Positions 24,412-36,100 of a stretch of DNA of 64,000 bases are shown here, piece by piece (the first letter of the stretch is position 1; each line of letters opens with the position of its first letter). Below the pieces are notes generated by a model. It saw only the letters and a program-made list of their open reading frames with translations, had not been told where the DNA came from and made no database searches. A program made the translations under genes and the position numbers. Origin of the DNA: Monarcha castaneiventris obscurior (taxonomy: Eukaryota > Chordata > Aves > Passeriformes > Monarchidae); NCBI GenBank assembly GCA_026261815.1, contig JAMPIT010000230.1, positions 567,501-631,500 on the forward strand. Direction: 5' to 3'.

Positions 24412-26770
24412 CAAAGGTTGCTGGAGAAATGCCCAGAATATGACACTCGTAAAATTGCCTGATTTTGAACATTGCTCCTACAAAGAAGTTGGCCCAAGGA
24501 AGGAATTATTTCATTCCAGGACATTTGGGCTTTTGAGTGCTAAACTCCAGATCAAACCCCAGCTCCTCAGGAAAGGGAAAGGAGGACTATTCCCTCCCAG
24601 GAAATGTCTCCTTCTCTTGTTCTCTTCTCCCTCAAAAAAAAGATTTTTTGAGATTTTCTTCTTGAGTCAGGATTTGTGATTTATTTTTCTTGGGTTTATT
24701 TTCACATTTTACCAGCCTCTCCTATGGAAAATATGTCTTTCTTGTAAAAGCAGAATTAAAACCAATCGTTTGGGTGTATTACACATTGATTAGCAAATGC
24801 TTCTGCACTTTCCCAGATCTTTATCAACCCAGCTGCCCTTTGCAGGATAAGAAGGAGCTGAGAATTTCGAGGAAAACTTAGAGATAAGAGTGTTCCAGCA
24901 AAAAGATCAGGACCTCTTTGAACAGTTGAAACTGCTACATTTGTCAGCTTCAGATTTTCTTGCACTTTCGTCTGAAATATTTTATTCTGACCATTCCAGC
25001 ACACACAAAGCTGATCAGACTAGGTACAACTATGAACTAATATCATCTTCCAGTAGAGAGTGTGTTCTGGTTTTTATCAACCATTGGGGATTTATTTGAT
25101 GTGTATTAGCTGAATTCTTCTGAAGTTATTAGGTTTTTTCACAGAACCAATAAGCAATTTGTTAAAGTCATTCCCTGGTGGTCTCGGTCAAGCCTAAAGA
25201 CTTAAATCAGGAAGCAAAACCTGACACATTAACCTTTGTTGCCTTGATGGGCTGCAAAAAGTAAGGGTTTTAAAAAAAAAGGGTTTAATGGCTGTGAAAG
25301 AACATATTTCATTAAAAAAAAGAGCCAAGGCAACAAGAGACCTCAAACTGCTACAGGAAGAAGAAGAAATCAGGGCAGGCCGAATTCTCAGATAGAGTAA
25401 ATTGGTGTGATTCCAGTAAAGTCAGTGGTGCTGGGTCAAATTATCTGAGTTGTGGGTCGGGACTGAAGAGGATGAGTACGTGAGAGCACTGCTGAGTCAA
25501 AGGCAGATGAAAACACTGCTGAGTTGAACTAAGTACTCCCATCTCCCTCCAGAACAGAGAAGAAAAAGAAAAACAGGTCATGTTTCTGCTGTCTTTCCAC
25601 AGCTTCCAAAATAATCATGGTTTACTCCTAATACTGCTGCAATTTAGCACTATGCACTGCTTTATTTACACACACAGCACCATTTTAATCCACATTTTCC
25701 TCTTCTTTCCATTCTCCCAAATTAAATTATAGCCTTGATGGCTCTGGGTAATGCACAATGAAAATACTCTCCTTCAGCTGTGATTCTAAATCCCCAAATG
25801 GATTTGTATAAATAAACTGCTGAGGTATCATTCCTCTGTCGCTTGATATATTAAAAATTAGGATGTATTTTTTCCTCCGTGCTGCTCTGAAGCAGGAAAT
25901 AATTTTCATTTTCCTTTGCTGTACCACAATCAAAGTTTGTAGGCAGCAGTTTAGCTTAATCATACTTATGCAATTACTGTCAGAGCCTGACATTTTCCTT
26001 TCACCTTCACTATTCCCAGGAGATTAAGCTATCAACCCTTCAAGATCATTACAGTTGTTTACATGCAGGTGGCAAAAGGAGTCTCAAACAGCAGGAAATC
26101 TTTATCTCTGGCAATGGCATGAACCAAACTCTCTGCATGTTGGGGATTCTTTATTTAGTGGGATGGAAGCAGTAGCCACACCTGAGAAATGGATTAAATA
26201 GGGGAACACCAAATGTTTCTCTGTAAAAAGTTGGAGACAGCAATGTAGGAATTCTAATGGAAAGGTTGTTCCACAGACATCCCAGGATATGACTGATGAG
26301 AACTGCCTGGACATCAGATAATCCTTTCCATTTTTCTTCCCCTCTTAAGCCAACCTACTGAGGTCAACATGGTTGATCCGCTGAGAGAAAACTTACCAAA
26401 AGTGTTGAGTAGCTGAGGGGGAGGAAGGAGCAGCAGATGAGACTGACAGGTTTTGATTCTCCACTCTTTTTTTTTTTATTTTTTAATGCCAATTAAGGAG
26501 AACTTCTGCAGGTGTTCCTGCCCCTGGGGAGGCTGCTCAGAGCAGCTGCTCTTGGGTTGACCAGCACTGAGGCTGTGTGAGCTCTGAAATGTCAGGGTCT
26601 GAAAACAGCAGCTGTTTCGCAGGGCTGAAAGGAGTTGGCAGAGACTTTAAAAAGCCTGTCTGGCTTCTCAGCCATCCCCTCACTGGGCCTTTAGGAAGCA
26701 GCTCCTGCTCAGGTGAGACATTATTGTATGTACACACACACACTCTAGCCAGTCCCTGGACTTCCTCGTG
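24412..26770. other. Unique sequence, nothing recognised
   Basis: About 2.4 kb, with a short T-rich run near 26467-26482 and a (CA)n tract at 26732-26745. The longest open frame reaching into it is 122 codons (26577-26945, plus), which continues into LTR B copy 2. Confidence 0.5.
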
Positions 26771-26776
26771 TTTGTT
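26771..26776. repeat. 6-bp target-site duplication, left (tttgtt)
   Basis: tttgtt immediately precedes LTR B copy 2 and recurs unchanged after it at 27416-27421. Confidence 0.88.
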
Positions 26777-27415
26777 TGTTGGAACCCAAGGCATGCCTCT
26801 GGCTGCCCTGGGAGGTCAGGAGCCCTGGCACGGGGGTCCTGGACCCTGGCAAAAAGCCCAGAATGGCACCGGCTTTGATTTTAGTCCATGGGAAAGATTG
26901 CCGACACAGCGCGAAGTAATGCAAAACAAGAGAAGTCAAAAATGAGTAGTAGTTTAGTATTTTACAAGGTAAAAAGTAGATTTTAGGATTTCTAATATGA
27001 GGATGAGGGGTCTAAGATGGAGGATTTTGGGCGTTGCCCTGTACTTCTTCTTCTCCTCCATCTTCTCTGGTGGTGGTGGCACAAAATGATTGGCGGAATG
27101 AGAAAGAGGTAGAAATGCCGTGTCTAGAATAGGTGCAAATGAATTGGTATAGAACAGTAACTAATAAATGCGTTGTGAAGAATGGTTGGATGATGGAAAG
27201 GGCACAAAAAGGCCGGGACAGCCCAGGACTGGGCAGTGCCCGCTCGGACTCGGCTGCATCAGATGTGCGGCCGGAGCTGAGAGCTGGCAGAGAGAAGGAG
27301 AAATCAACAACCTGAAACAACATCTGCAGCCGTTTCTCATCTGTTGGGGCTCGAGGTAAAGCCCCCCAGAGGCGAAGATAAGAACCTGGATTTGTGTGGA
27401 GTACTAACTCCCACA
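26777..27415 (+). mobile_element. Solo LTR, family B copy 2 (class II ERV-like)
   Basis: A 639-bp block from 'tgttggaaccc' to 'aactcccaca' with a perfect 6-bp duplication, tttgtt, on both sides. From about 26940 onward it is nearly identical to copy 1 at 18970-19649. AATAAA lies at 27163-27168 on the plus strand. No retroviral internal sequence adjoins either edge. The flanking hexamers of the two copies differ, so this is a separate insertion and not the 3' LTR of a provirus beginning at copy 1, even though the 7.1 kb between them is close to provirus size. Confidence 0.9.
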
Positions 27416-27421
27416 TTTGTT
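27416..27421. repeat. 6-bp target-site duplication, right (tttgtt)
   Basis: Identical to 26771-26776. Confidence 0.88.
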
Positions 27422-27455
27422 TGTTTATTAGTAGATCCATAACATCAAACTCCAG

Positions 27456-27572
27456 ACTGGTTTGGGTTGGGAGGGACCCCAAACACCATCCAGTTCCAAT
27501 CCCCTGCCATGGGTGGGGACACCTTCCCCTAGGCCAGGTTGTTGGCCTGCAACTTTTCCATTTAACCCTGGA
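27456..27572 (-). mobile_element. CR1 3'-end fragment ('tgccatgggcaggga' type)
   Basis: Antisense CR1 end of about 115 bp: 'ctggtttgggttgggaggga', 'cccctgccatgggtggggac' and 'cctaggccaggttgttgg', then 'aaccctggacacctctt'. The ATTCTATG-type tail is missing. It begins only about 35 bp beyond LTR B copy 2. Confidence 0.88.
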
Positions 27573-30140
27573 CACCTCTTCTCTCTTAGATGCCATAACA
27601 AACTTTGCTTTCAGTCCATTTTCACCTCCCCGGCGCCACCAACACATAAAATGCAAGACACAAACAAAGCCTTCAGCACTTTTTAATTGATTTCCTAAGG
27701 AAAGGAAGCTTCTGCAACCCTGCTGCATGTCTGCCAGTCCCCATTATTCATCAAGTACCTTGGCCAGGTTCAATCATCATTAGACAAGAGGTAAATGCTT
27801 CAAAGATATTAAAGTCTGCTAAGGATGGTTAGGAAGAAAGAGGAGATGGGCAACAGCTGGTGTTGCAATTATAAAAATTGGATATTCAGGATTTTAATCA
27901 TAATATTTGACACCAGAGAATCTTTAGAATGGAAAAGAAACCAGATTTTGCAAGGCCTTCTGCTAATGAAGATCTTTATTCTTTTCTTTTTAAATCCCCC
28001 GGGCGACCAGCACAATCTGGTGAACATTCCTATGGTTCGACTTACTTCTGTTGCTCTTCATTTTGTATAAATAAGGTTATTTGTTTAATTACTCTGTTCC
28101 CTCAAGTTGTTAAAACCACATCAAGATACTTTTAATTTCTCAGTGTGTTATATTCCTTATTTCATTAAACTGAAGCACTTACTTAAAGCTTACAATGTTC
28201 ACTCCTCCAGCACAGACATAGAAATCAGAATTACCTCAAAGGTTCTCCTTATTTCTCTAGTTATATAATCTTCCCTTTCTTTACAATGTAGGGCTGTCTT
28301 CTATTATTGCTATGGAATATTTAAAACCCATTTAAAATGCTATCAAGGTTGTTTCCAAAGACATTTGGAATGAAAGTCATTAAGAAATCCATTTTCAGTA
28401 ATTTCATGAACTCCATTTCTTCCCCAAATTTATATTTTAGTGTGAAAGGTACTAGTATGGTCATGTAAGTAAAAATTATCATAAATTTAATTAACTGCAT
28501 TGCTTAACATAATAAAAACCCCTATCTGTTAAACAGAGACTTTCTTTGTTTAAAAACAAAGAAGACTCACTGTATTTTTTTTTAACTCCTCTTTCCAGTG
28601 ACAAGAATGCAGCAAACATTTCACTTGGCTGAACGAGGAAATTAAATGATGAGGGCGTTGCTTTCCACACATGATTCCTCAGGCCACCACAACCTGTGTG
28701 CAACCTCAAGCAAAGGCACAACCAGACTTGGAGCATTTCCTCAGTTCATTATTCCTCCTTTTGAACCAGAGTCACAAATTCTGTTCTGTGCTGCAGTTTT
28801 CAACCTCTCCTTGCAGCTGAACTTCAAGCACAAGTTAGAAATCCAACGGGATAATTAGTGTCTTACAGGCTTTCATTAAGCAACCTTTTCATATATCAAG
28901 GGTGGATAGGATTTCAAGATCTGATATTTCTCACACGGAGATAAAGGGGGCTAATGCACAAAAATAATCCCTTCCAAGCACAGATGAATAGCTGGGCTGA
29001 CTGGGATGCAGAATGAAGAAGTGGAGCAGCAAAAGGTTCCCCATGTCACAGGAGAGGGAGGCAGACACAGATAATTCTGCTCTAGCAGTATTTACCCTGT
29101 TAAATAAATGTGATTCTTCAGCTTCTGTGCACAAATGTTCCTGATTCTCTTTGACTGCAAGGACTATAAATTTCAGGTTGCATTTCGCCTCTTGCTGTGC
29201 AACACCTTGCAAAAAAATGAAGCTGTCCGCTGTCAGCATTGAACTAGCAGGAATCTCAAGGACATTCCCAGCAGAAGGCAGTTCATTTAAGGATCTTTAA
29301 TTAATTAAAGACAGGAATCAGGACCTGTCTGTCTTATAAGCTTCCAGGAGTGTTGTACTCTGAGTCTTGAAAGTCACGATGCCCAGAGCTCTTGCAGCAC
29401 TCAAGACAAGAATCTTGGGGCTTAATTTTTAGGCTTTTACTTCTTAAAAATCTTATGTAAAAACATTCTAAATAATGTACTCATTTTCTGTTTAATTACT
29501 GCTCTTTTGGCTTCGGGCTCTGTACAATAATATGGTAAAGAATTTGTCCTGAGGACCGAGAACTGTTTCATAAAGAGATTAAAAAGCAGGGACAAAATTA
29601 TCATGAGCAATGTGTGGAGTGGACTCAGCCCAGCTCCCAAAGGGCCCTAACACTGCATTAGGCAAAATATTTGTACAACTTATAAAGCACTGAGCACGAA
29701 TAGAAATAACATGAACTCCCTTTGATCTTTCCTAAGGGCAAAGATAAAAGGATACTTACAAAGGGATGTGAAATTTCACCTTTCTGTTGCCAATATCTCA
29801 TAAGTCACAGGTTGTATCTCCATGTTTCATTCCAGTCCTTCAGCTCTACATTTCCTGAGTGCTCATTTGTAATAGATTTTTCTCAAGATAACTTTTTAAT
29901 TTTTTTTTTCCTTAAAATACAGCTCACAGGAAAAAGTAATTCCTCCTCCAAAGTAAAAGACACAAAGATCAAACCAGAATAATGACTCCATGATTTGCCT
30001 GTTCAAGTTCTTTATGGTTGCTACTTCTTTTCATTAGAGACTGTAAGAGATTGATCTGAAATTTAACTACTTTGAGGAGCCAGTGAAAGTGAAAATATGA
30101 GGTGTAGTACGGTGTTTGTAATATATGTGGCCACATTTTT
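27573..30140. other. Unique sequence, nothing recognised
   Basis: About 2.6 kb, AT-rich. The longest open frame is 102 codons (28931-29239, minus), with no recognisable domain. No dispersed repeat was recognised. Confidence 0.5.
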
Positions 30141-30260
30141 AGATGTGGCACTTGGAGACGTGGATTAGTGCTTGGGCCTGGCAGGGAGAGGTTAATGCTT
30201 GGACTCAGTGATCCTGGAGGTCTTTTCCAACATTAATGACTCCAGGATTCAATGATTCTG
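30141..30260 (+). mobile_element. CR1 3'-end fragment, sense orientation
   Basis: Sense CR1 terminus of about 120 bp: 'agatgtggcacttggagacg', 'ggttaatgcttggactcagt', 'gatcctggaggtcttttcc' and the tail 'gattcaatgattctg'. It belongs with the CR1-X-like group. Confidence 0.9.
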
Positions 30261-30487
30261 TACACAGGTAGGTATGGAAAATAGGTAAAAAATGGATTTT
30301 ACATTTGCACTTTTGGGATGTGTTAATGATCTTATTTTCATGATTGACCTGAGAGATTGGCAGGAAAAATAGCTAATATTCCGCTGGAGGTTGTATAAAT
30401 ATATGATAGTTCTCTCCTAATCATCATCATCTCCAAATCCTCAATCACAATTATCCCCACAAAAGGGTTGTCCAGGAGGAACAACCT

Positions 30488-31143
30488 TGACACTGGTAAT
30501 GTCATAAATCAGCCTCTCTTGGTGGGAGAGGCCTTTAGAGTCCTTGCAAGGAACTCGATAGACGGATGAGGCAAACTCGCAGTAACTGCTTCTTCAGAGA
30601 GTTGTTTATTTTAGTGTTATCAGCTACTAGCGTAGAAAAGACACAGCAGAGCAGAACATGGCAAGAGAAGGCCAGAAAATGGCTGCTTATCAAAATTCCA
30701 CAGATCTTTTAAAGGTAAATTAACCAATAAAGACTTGAAATGACAGATATTTTTACTTTTCCACCAATGTACAGTAAATCACTCTGACACGCAGGCCGGA
30801 ACTGCAGAACTTTTCATCCAATCATCCTAAACTACTTTTGCTGCAAAATATGGGGGACTAGAAGAGGAAAAGATGGAAGTTAAAAACTACAAAGTCTCCT
30901 CCATCTTGGAACTTTTACTATTTATCTATTTACTACATTAACAAACCTAAAACTTCTAAATTCTTCACCCTGTGACATCCTCACATCATATTCTGTCACC
31001 TAGTTCACATCTGTGTAGATTTTAATTCCTCCCAGAGAGCAGGCAGTTTTCTCCACAGATAAAGATCAAAAACCACATTGTTCAGGGGGGTTAGATTCTT
31101 CCAAACAGGCAGAGGAATATTCCCTGCACTCTGGATTCCCACA
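30488..31143 (-). mobile_element. Solo LTR, family A copy 2 (ERVL-like)
   Basis: Same 656-bp length and same ends ('tgacactg' to 'cccaca') as the copy at 15662-16317, and the same orientation. The flanking pentamers are aacct (30483-30487) and cacct (31144-31148), a 5-bp duplication with one change. The TATA-like CCTTTAAAAG, the AATAAA and the U5 hairpin are conserved. The roughly 14 kb between the A copies holds other repeats and no retroviral genes, so the two are independent solo LTRs. Confidence 0.88.
30518..30538. repeat. Hairpin in U5 of LTR A copy 2
   Basis: gcctctc and gagaggc arms around a short ttggtgg-type loop. It is the counterpart of the hairpin near 15692-15712. Confidence 0.65.
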
Positions 31144-31148
31144 CACCT

Positions 31149-32930
31149 GACTTTTCCATTCAGTGCAAATTAATACTCCCAGAACTGAGTAGCTTTATTC
31201 AAGTTACACAAAGAGCAAAGTTCCTTTCCTGAGACCCCATAAAGAAGAATCAATATCTGGATTCGTTTGATCAGGCGCTAAAATCTAATTTTATGCAGCA
31301 GCACCACTCTCACCTCCCAAGCAGCAGAGCTGGAGTGGGCTCTCCACACTGCACATTTTGAAGTACCCTGTGTTCAACCAGGCTATAAATTATCCCTTCA
31401 CATGCTGAAGTAAAACTGGAGAGGTCTTTGCTATGAAAACACACGAGCAGGAACAATGAAATGGGCATTTTAAGCAGAGATAACCTGTGCCTAATTCCTG
31501 AAAATGAACAGCCAGGCTGCTGGCAATTATCTCTAATTACAGTTGGTACAAAAGGGTTTTCATAATGCACTTTTGTGCAATGTGCAAGCTTGAGATGAGG
31601 TCCCAAGGCTGAAACATTTGTTCCCCTTTTCCATTAAGTGCGTTTTAAAAAAATAATAATTAGAAGATCATTCAGGAGGAAAGATAACACTCTGACATGG
31701 TCACTTAGTAAAGACATAAAACTTATTATTTGCCTCTCAAGAGGCCTGATCCTGTCCCAGTTTAATACGAACCATCATGTAAACATTTAATTACCAGAAC
31801 TGAAAGAAAAGAGAGAGAAAAAGTATCATTAAACCCATTTTCCAGATGCAGAATCTGCCACAGAAAGTTCTTTGCACACATTCTGCATCAAAGCTCAGAA
31901 ACTCCCAGCCCGAGAGGAATTTTTAGGACTCAAATAACTTGGAATTTTTCAGAAAAGTTCTCTCAGAAAGATCACAACAAAAAGATATATCAGCCTCAGT
32001 TCTAGTTTTTCTGTTCATTTTTTGGGTTTGGATTTTGCTTTGCCCCTGTTGTGGTGATTAACTGTGAAGCAAAGAGATCAATACACCTTGATAAGATAGC
32101 AAAGGATAATCTTCCTTCTGTGCTTGGAACATAAATATTGGTCTGCTCTTGTCAAGCAGATCCTACTGTAAGACCTGTCTGGATGTTTGTAGTTTTGTCA
32201 ATCCATTAATCATTCCTTGCTTGGGCTGCTTCCTCAACCTGAGCTCTGTTGGTAAACAACTTTTTCTGAGCAAATCTTGGGTTAAAATTCCACCTTTCCT
32301 TGTACACTGCTGACAGGGGACACGAGGGGAGCTGAGCTAAGAAGGAAAAATAAGCCCTTATTTGTGCTCAGGATAAAACAAATTCTTTGGTGCCTCACGT
32401 GCTCCTTGTGCTGCCATAGGTGCATGAAACCTTCAGTATTTACTGAATCATTTACCTGACCCACTGCATTCACTGTGTTTAGAACCAGGCTTGCTTTGAA
32501 TACTCAGCTAAAAGTAATTACCAGGAACAGCAAATATCAAGATTTTTAATTGCACTCCATGTGCCTTGTTGTTCTAAGAAATTACTTCAAATGTCTATTT
32601 GATTAACCAAAAGAGAAATAGAAAAATTAAAATATTATTTGTCTATAAGTCTCCCGTCTCAGGAATCTGTCTAAGTACTTTCTGAATAATAAAAGTCACA
32701 AAATTCCCTCTGGGGCAAATGAGCTTCAGCCTATTGGTCTTGGACTTGAAGGGTCTGATTTTGTGGAGGGCTGGTGGTGCTTCCTTCCTTCAGAATTATA
32801 GGAAATTAGTGTCCCTTCTCACCTTCAATGATCAAAAGATTCTCTTGAGCCATTATGCTAATCAGTCCCATAGACAGCACTGAATTAAAATAGAATATTT
32901 TATACTTGTTAATTGCCTGAGATCCACAGA
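31149..32930. other. Unique sequence, nothing recognised
   Basis: About 1.8 kb. The longest open frame is 98 codons (31310-31606, minus), with no recognisable domain or repeat. Confidence 0.5.
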
Positions 32931-33117
32931 TGAGGGTAGTTGGATAGGTTGTCCAGAGAAGCTGTGGCTGCCCCTGGATCCCTGGAAGCGCCCAAGGCCA
33001 GGTTGGATGGAGCTTGAAGCACCCTGAGATAGTGGAAGATGTCCCTGACCATGGCAGTGGGTTGGAAAGAGATGATCTTTAAGGTTCCTTCCCACCCAAA
33101 CCACTCTGGAATTCTAT
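32931..33117 (+). mobile_element. CR1 3'-end fragment, sense orientation
   Basis: Sense CR1 end: 'agagaagctgtggctgcccc', 'tggatccctggaagcgccca', 'aggccaggttggatggagct', 'cttcccacccaaaccactct' and the tail 'ggaattctat'. About 185 bp are present, of the 'tgccatgggcaggga' group, with moderate divergence. Confidence 0.93.
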
Positions 33118-36100
33118 AAGAAGGTATTCAAAATTAATTTGATTGTTCCTAATGAGTACAAGACTATACCAGTCAAGACAGAGCTGAAGGAGAACAGCTG
33201 AAGCAATGCTGCAAAAAGTGGCCCAATAAATATGATCATTACTCAAATAACCCCAGAGAAATGTGGTAGCACAGATGACAGAGCACTGAGGTTGCTTTGC
33301 CATCCATTGTCACATTTTCAAACTAACGAGCACTAGGACGTGTTTGGTCTGATCTTCAGCTTTTGTCACCTGCAGCTTTGACAACTGTTAGGTTGAATCT
33401 AGAGAATTTTCTAAGTTTCATGGACAAAAAAAAAAAAAAAAGAAAACTAGCAAAAAAAAAGGAATAAGAAACAATTAAAAAGAACATTTTTTTAAACAGT
33501 TTTTTTTAAACATATCACTAATTTTAGGCAACTCTGTGATTGCCCTCAGGGCCCAAACCAGAATATCTTTTTAAATGGAAAATTCAGTGGAATAGGAGGA
33601 GCTGTGTGCTTCATGTCTTGCCTCAGCAGCAGAGATGTTGCCCTAGAAACACAGCAAAGAGTAAGTTTGACAAGGCACTCCCTGCTGTACAAAAAATTAA
33701 CTGTTTCCATGTGCTGCACTGGCCATGGCTGGAGGTTTCAGGAATCTCCCACTCATCCCTGTTTGGGAAACTCAAAACTGTTCCAGTGTGTGCTTTTCAA
33801 ACCCATCAGGGGTCAGTTCTGCAGAGGAGGCCTGGTCTGTCTCCGAGACCATGGTTTGGCAGGAGGAACACCCCATGTCCCCAAATTTTGAGCCAGTGGC
33901 TGTGGTGTGAGGAGATTGGATGCTGTTTGCTGGTGTGGTGATATCTCTGTGTTTGTTCTGCAGAAAACCAGCTCTGAAAAGAAGTGTTGGAAGCTGTCCC
34001 TCATGGCATCGTCTCCTAACAGCATCTGCTCCTTCTCAACCCTACAAATGGAACTGCAGGAGATGCTGGTCAGGCAGATCATGAGTTTGAAATGAAAGCT
34101 GGAGGCTCCAGAGGTGTGGAATGTGCATCTCCCTCCAGAGAGGCTATTAAGGAAGAAATTCTTCTCACTGAGAGAGAGGCAGTGTTGCAAACTCTCTTTT
34201 TATCAAAATAATAAAGGTAATTTTTCACATTCACTGCCATCGGCCAGAGTTAACTGTGGGCTCACAGGGAGATAATATTGAAAGCTGCCCAAATAAAGGA
34301 CATAACCCTGACAGAGCTTTCCTAATTCAGCCATGGTGCCTCTTTCTGATGATCAGGATTCTTTTTTCCCCCTCCCACATTCCTTGGGCCTAACCAGGCT
34401 GTAGGACAGTAATGAGGAACCTTTTGTGCTTCTCCACGGAACAAAAGCTCCCCTCCATGAGCCTGTGAAGTTTCACTGTGCCTCTGAGATCCATCCCCAA
34501 AACTTCAGTGGGACACACATTAAGGGTGTTCATTCAGGGCACTTCACACTTCATTCCAAGCCTAATTACTTCCATTCAAGCAGCATAATAGATAAATTAA
34601 TTTATTCCAGGAACAGGCGTTTTTCTGTCTTCTATTCCTCATCTCTATGAGCAGTTCTTCAAGCATTTCTAAACCCCTCTCCTCTGATCTAGCCTTCCTT
34701 TTATTCTCTCCCTCTTTTTTTTTTTCCCCTGCTTCAAGTCAATTTTATTTGATTTTTCCCTCTGCTTCCCTTGAGAAATAATCTCTTTAAGGCTCTTTTC
34801 TACGTAATGCTCTCTGCACAGTGACTGACAAGGAACTTTGCCTTTTATTATCTCTGCTCCTACACTCAGGTGAGTCCCTCATTTGCCACATTAGGTGGTC
34901 AAAATGCCCTTTTAATTCCACGTTGTGATGCTGCCAAGGTGAGATGTAGCTGTTGCAAGGCGAGCTCCTAGAAGGTACAAATCTATTTTGGAGCTGATCA
35001 TTCCTGACTCCCTTTTAATTAATAAAAGGAGATATGTAAGATACCTAAAATTCTGCTAGTGTCTTGGGTACTGGGGTCAGCATGACCCGAATTATTTTCT
35101 GTTGATGATTATTTCACTGTAAGATGATTCTATCATACTAACTCAAATATTTAACTGTTGTGCAGGGTTAGATCAGTCCTACCCCAGAGTTGGGGGAATG
35201 CATTTCCAGGAGGTGAGCTCATGTCCTGTTCGTGTCCTTCAGTGCAGTAATTTTGATTTTAGTTTCTAGCTGCAGTACTGGGGAAAAAAAAAAATAAAAA
35301 TTGAAAGGTTACTAAAGATTCATCCAAGCTACACTTTAAATAGAAATTCTGAAAGCACAAAATGTCTGTGGAATCACAGTGATAGTGTTGATAAAATCAC
35401 AATGAAAATAACTATGTTTCTATGATAACCAGTTATTGACAGGCTTAGTTGTTATCTTGTTTTGCAGGGAAAAAAAATAAACACTCACCATTAGAATTTT
35501 CTTGGATTCTTTGGTGTCCTGGGGGTTTCAAGACATATCTAAAGGGGAATTATGTTTTATTCTCTGAAAATGCATTTTCACACTACAGACAGAGGATGGT
35601 TATTTAGCTTCTGAGTTGCAGAATTCAAACGATACTTTCAAATAATCCCTTTTCTTGAATAAAAACACACACCAGCTTCCCTAAATGGCTGAAGAACACC
35701 TCAAAGACAAGGTCATGTTTTGCCTGTTTCTTTTGAACTCTGTCAGGCACGATGCTGAGTTAGACAGAACTTCCATCTGAGCAGAGCAAATATTCCTACA
35801 GTGCCTCAAATAATCCTTTAAACCCCGGTGTCAGTAACAAAAGGCCATGGAAACCCTTTGCTCATTTTATAGCAGTCATGGAGTCGGGAGGAGACGTGAG
35901 TTAGGATGAGATGTGGTGCTCAAAATCCCTGACAAAGCCTTTACTTGGATATTTTCTACTGATACAGATTATTCACTCTCCTCTTCTAAGGCCTTTACAG
36001 AAAAACAGTGTTAAGAGTTAAGGGTACACACAGGGGACTGACAACTGCTGCATGGCACCACTAAATATCACATATATATCACATGTAAGATAATTTAGAA

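Noticed and set aside
24140..24679. 179-codon plus-strand open frame
   Set aside because: It reads through a CR1 end (24307-24411) and has no recognisable domain.
18970..27415. Idea that the two family B LTRs bound one provirus
   Set aside because: The outer flanks do not match (ctcacc versus tttgtt), each copy has its own duplication, and there is no retroviral coding sequence between them. The same reasoning rejects a provirus between the C copies (ggat versus tagt).
27012..27728. 238-codon minus-strand open frame, the longest in the window
   Set aside because: It lies across LTR B copy 2 and the adjoining CR1 end. The related 187-codon frame at 19236-19799 is the same LTR in copy 1.
33540..34190. 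Overlapping 133-codon plus and 125-codon minus open frames
   Set aside because: They lie opposite each other, and neither shows a known motif. I could not justify either as coding.
34147..34190. Possible CR1 piece ('aaggaagaaattcttctcac')
   Set aside because: The match is too short and no neighbouring CR1 landmark supports it.
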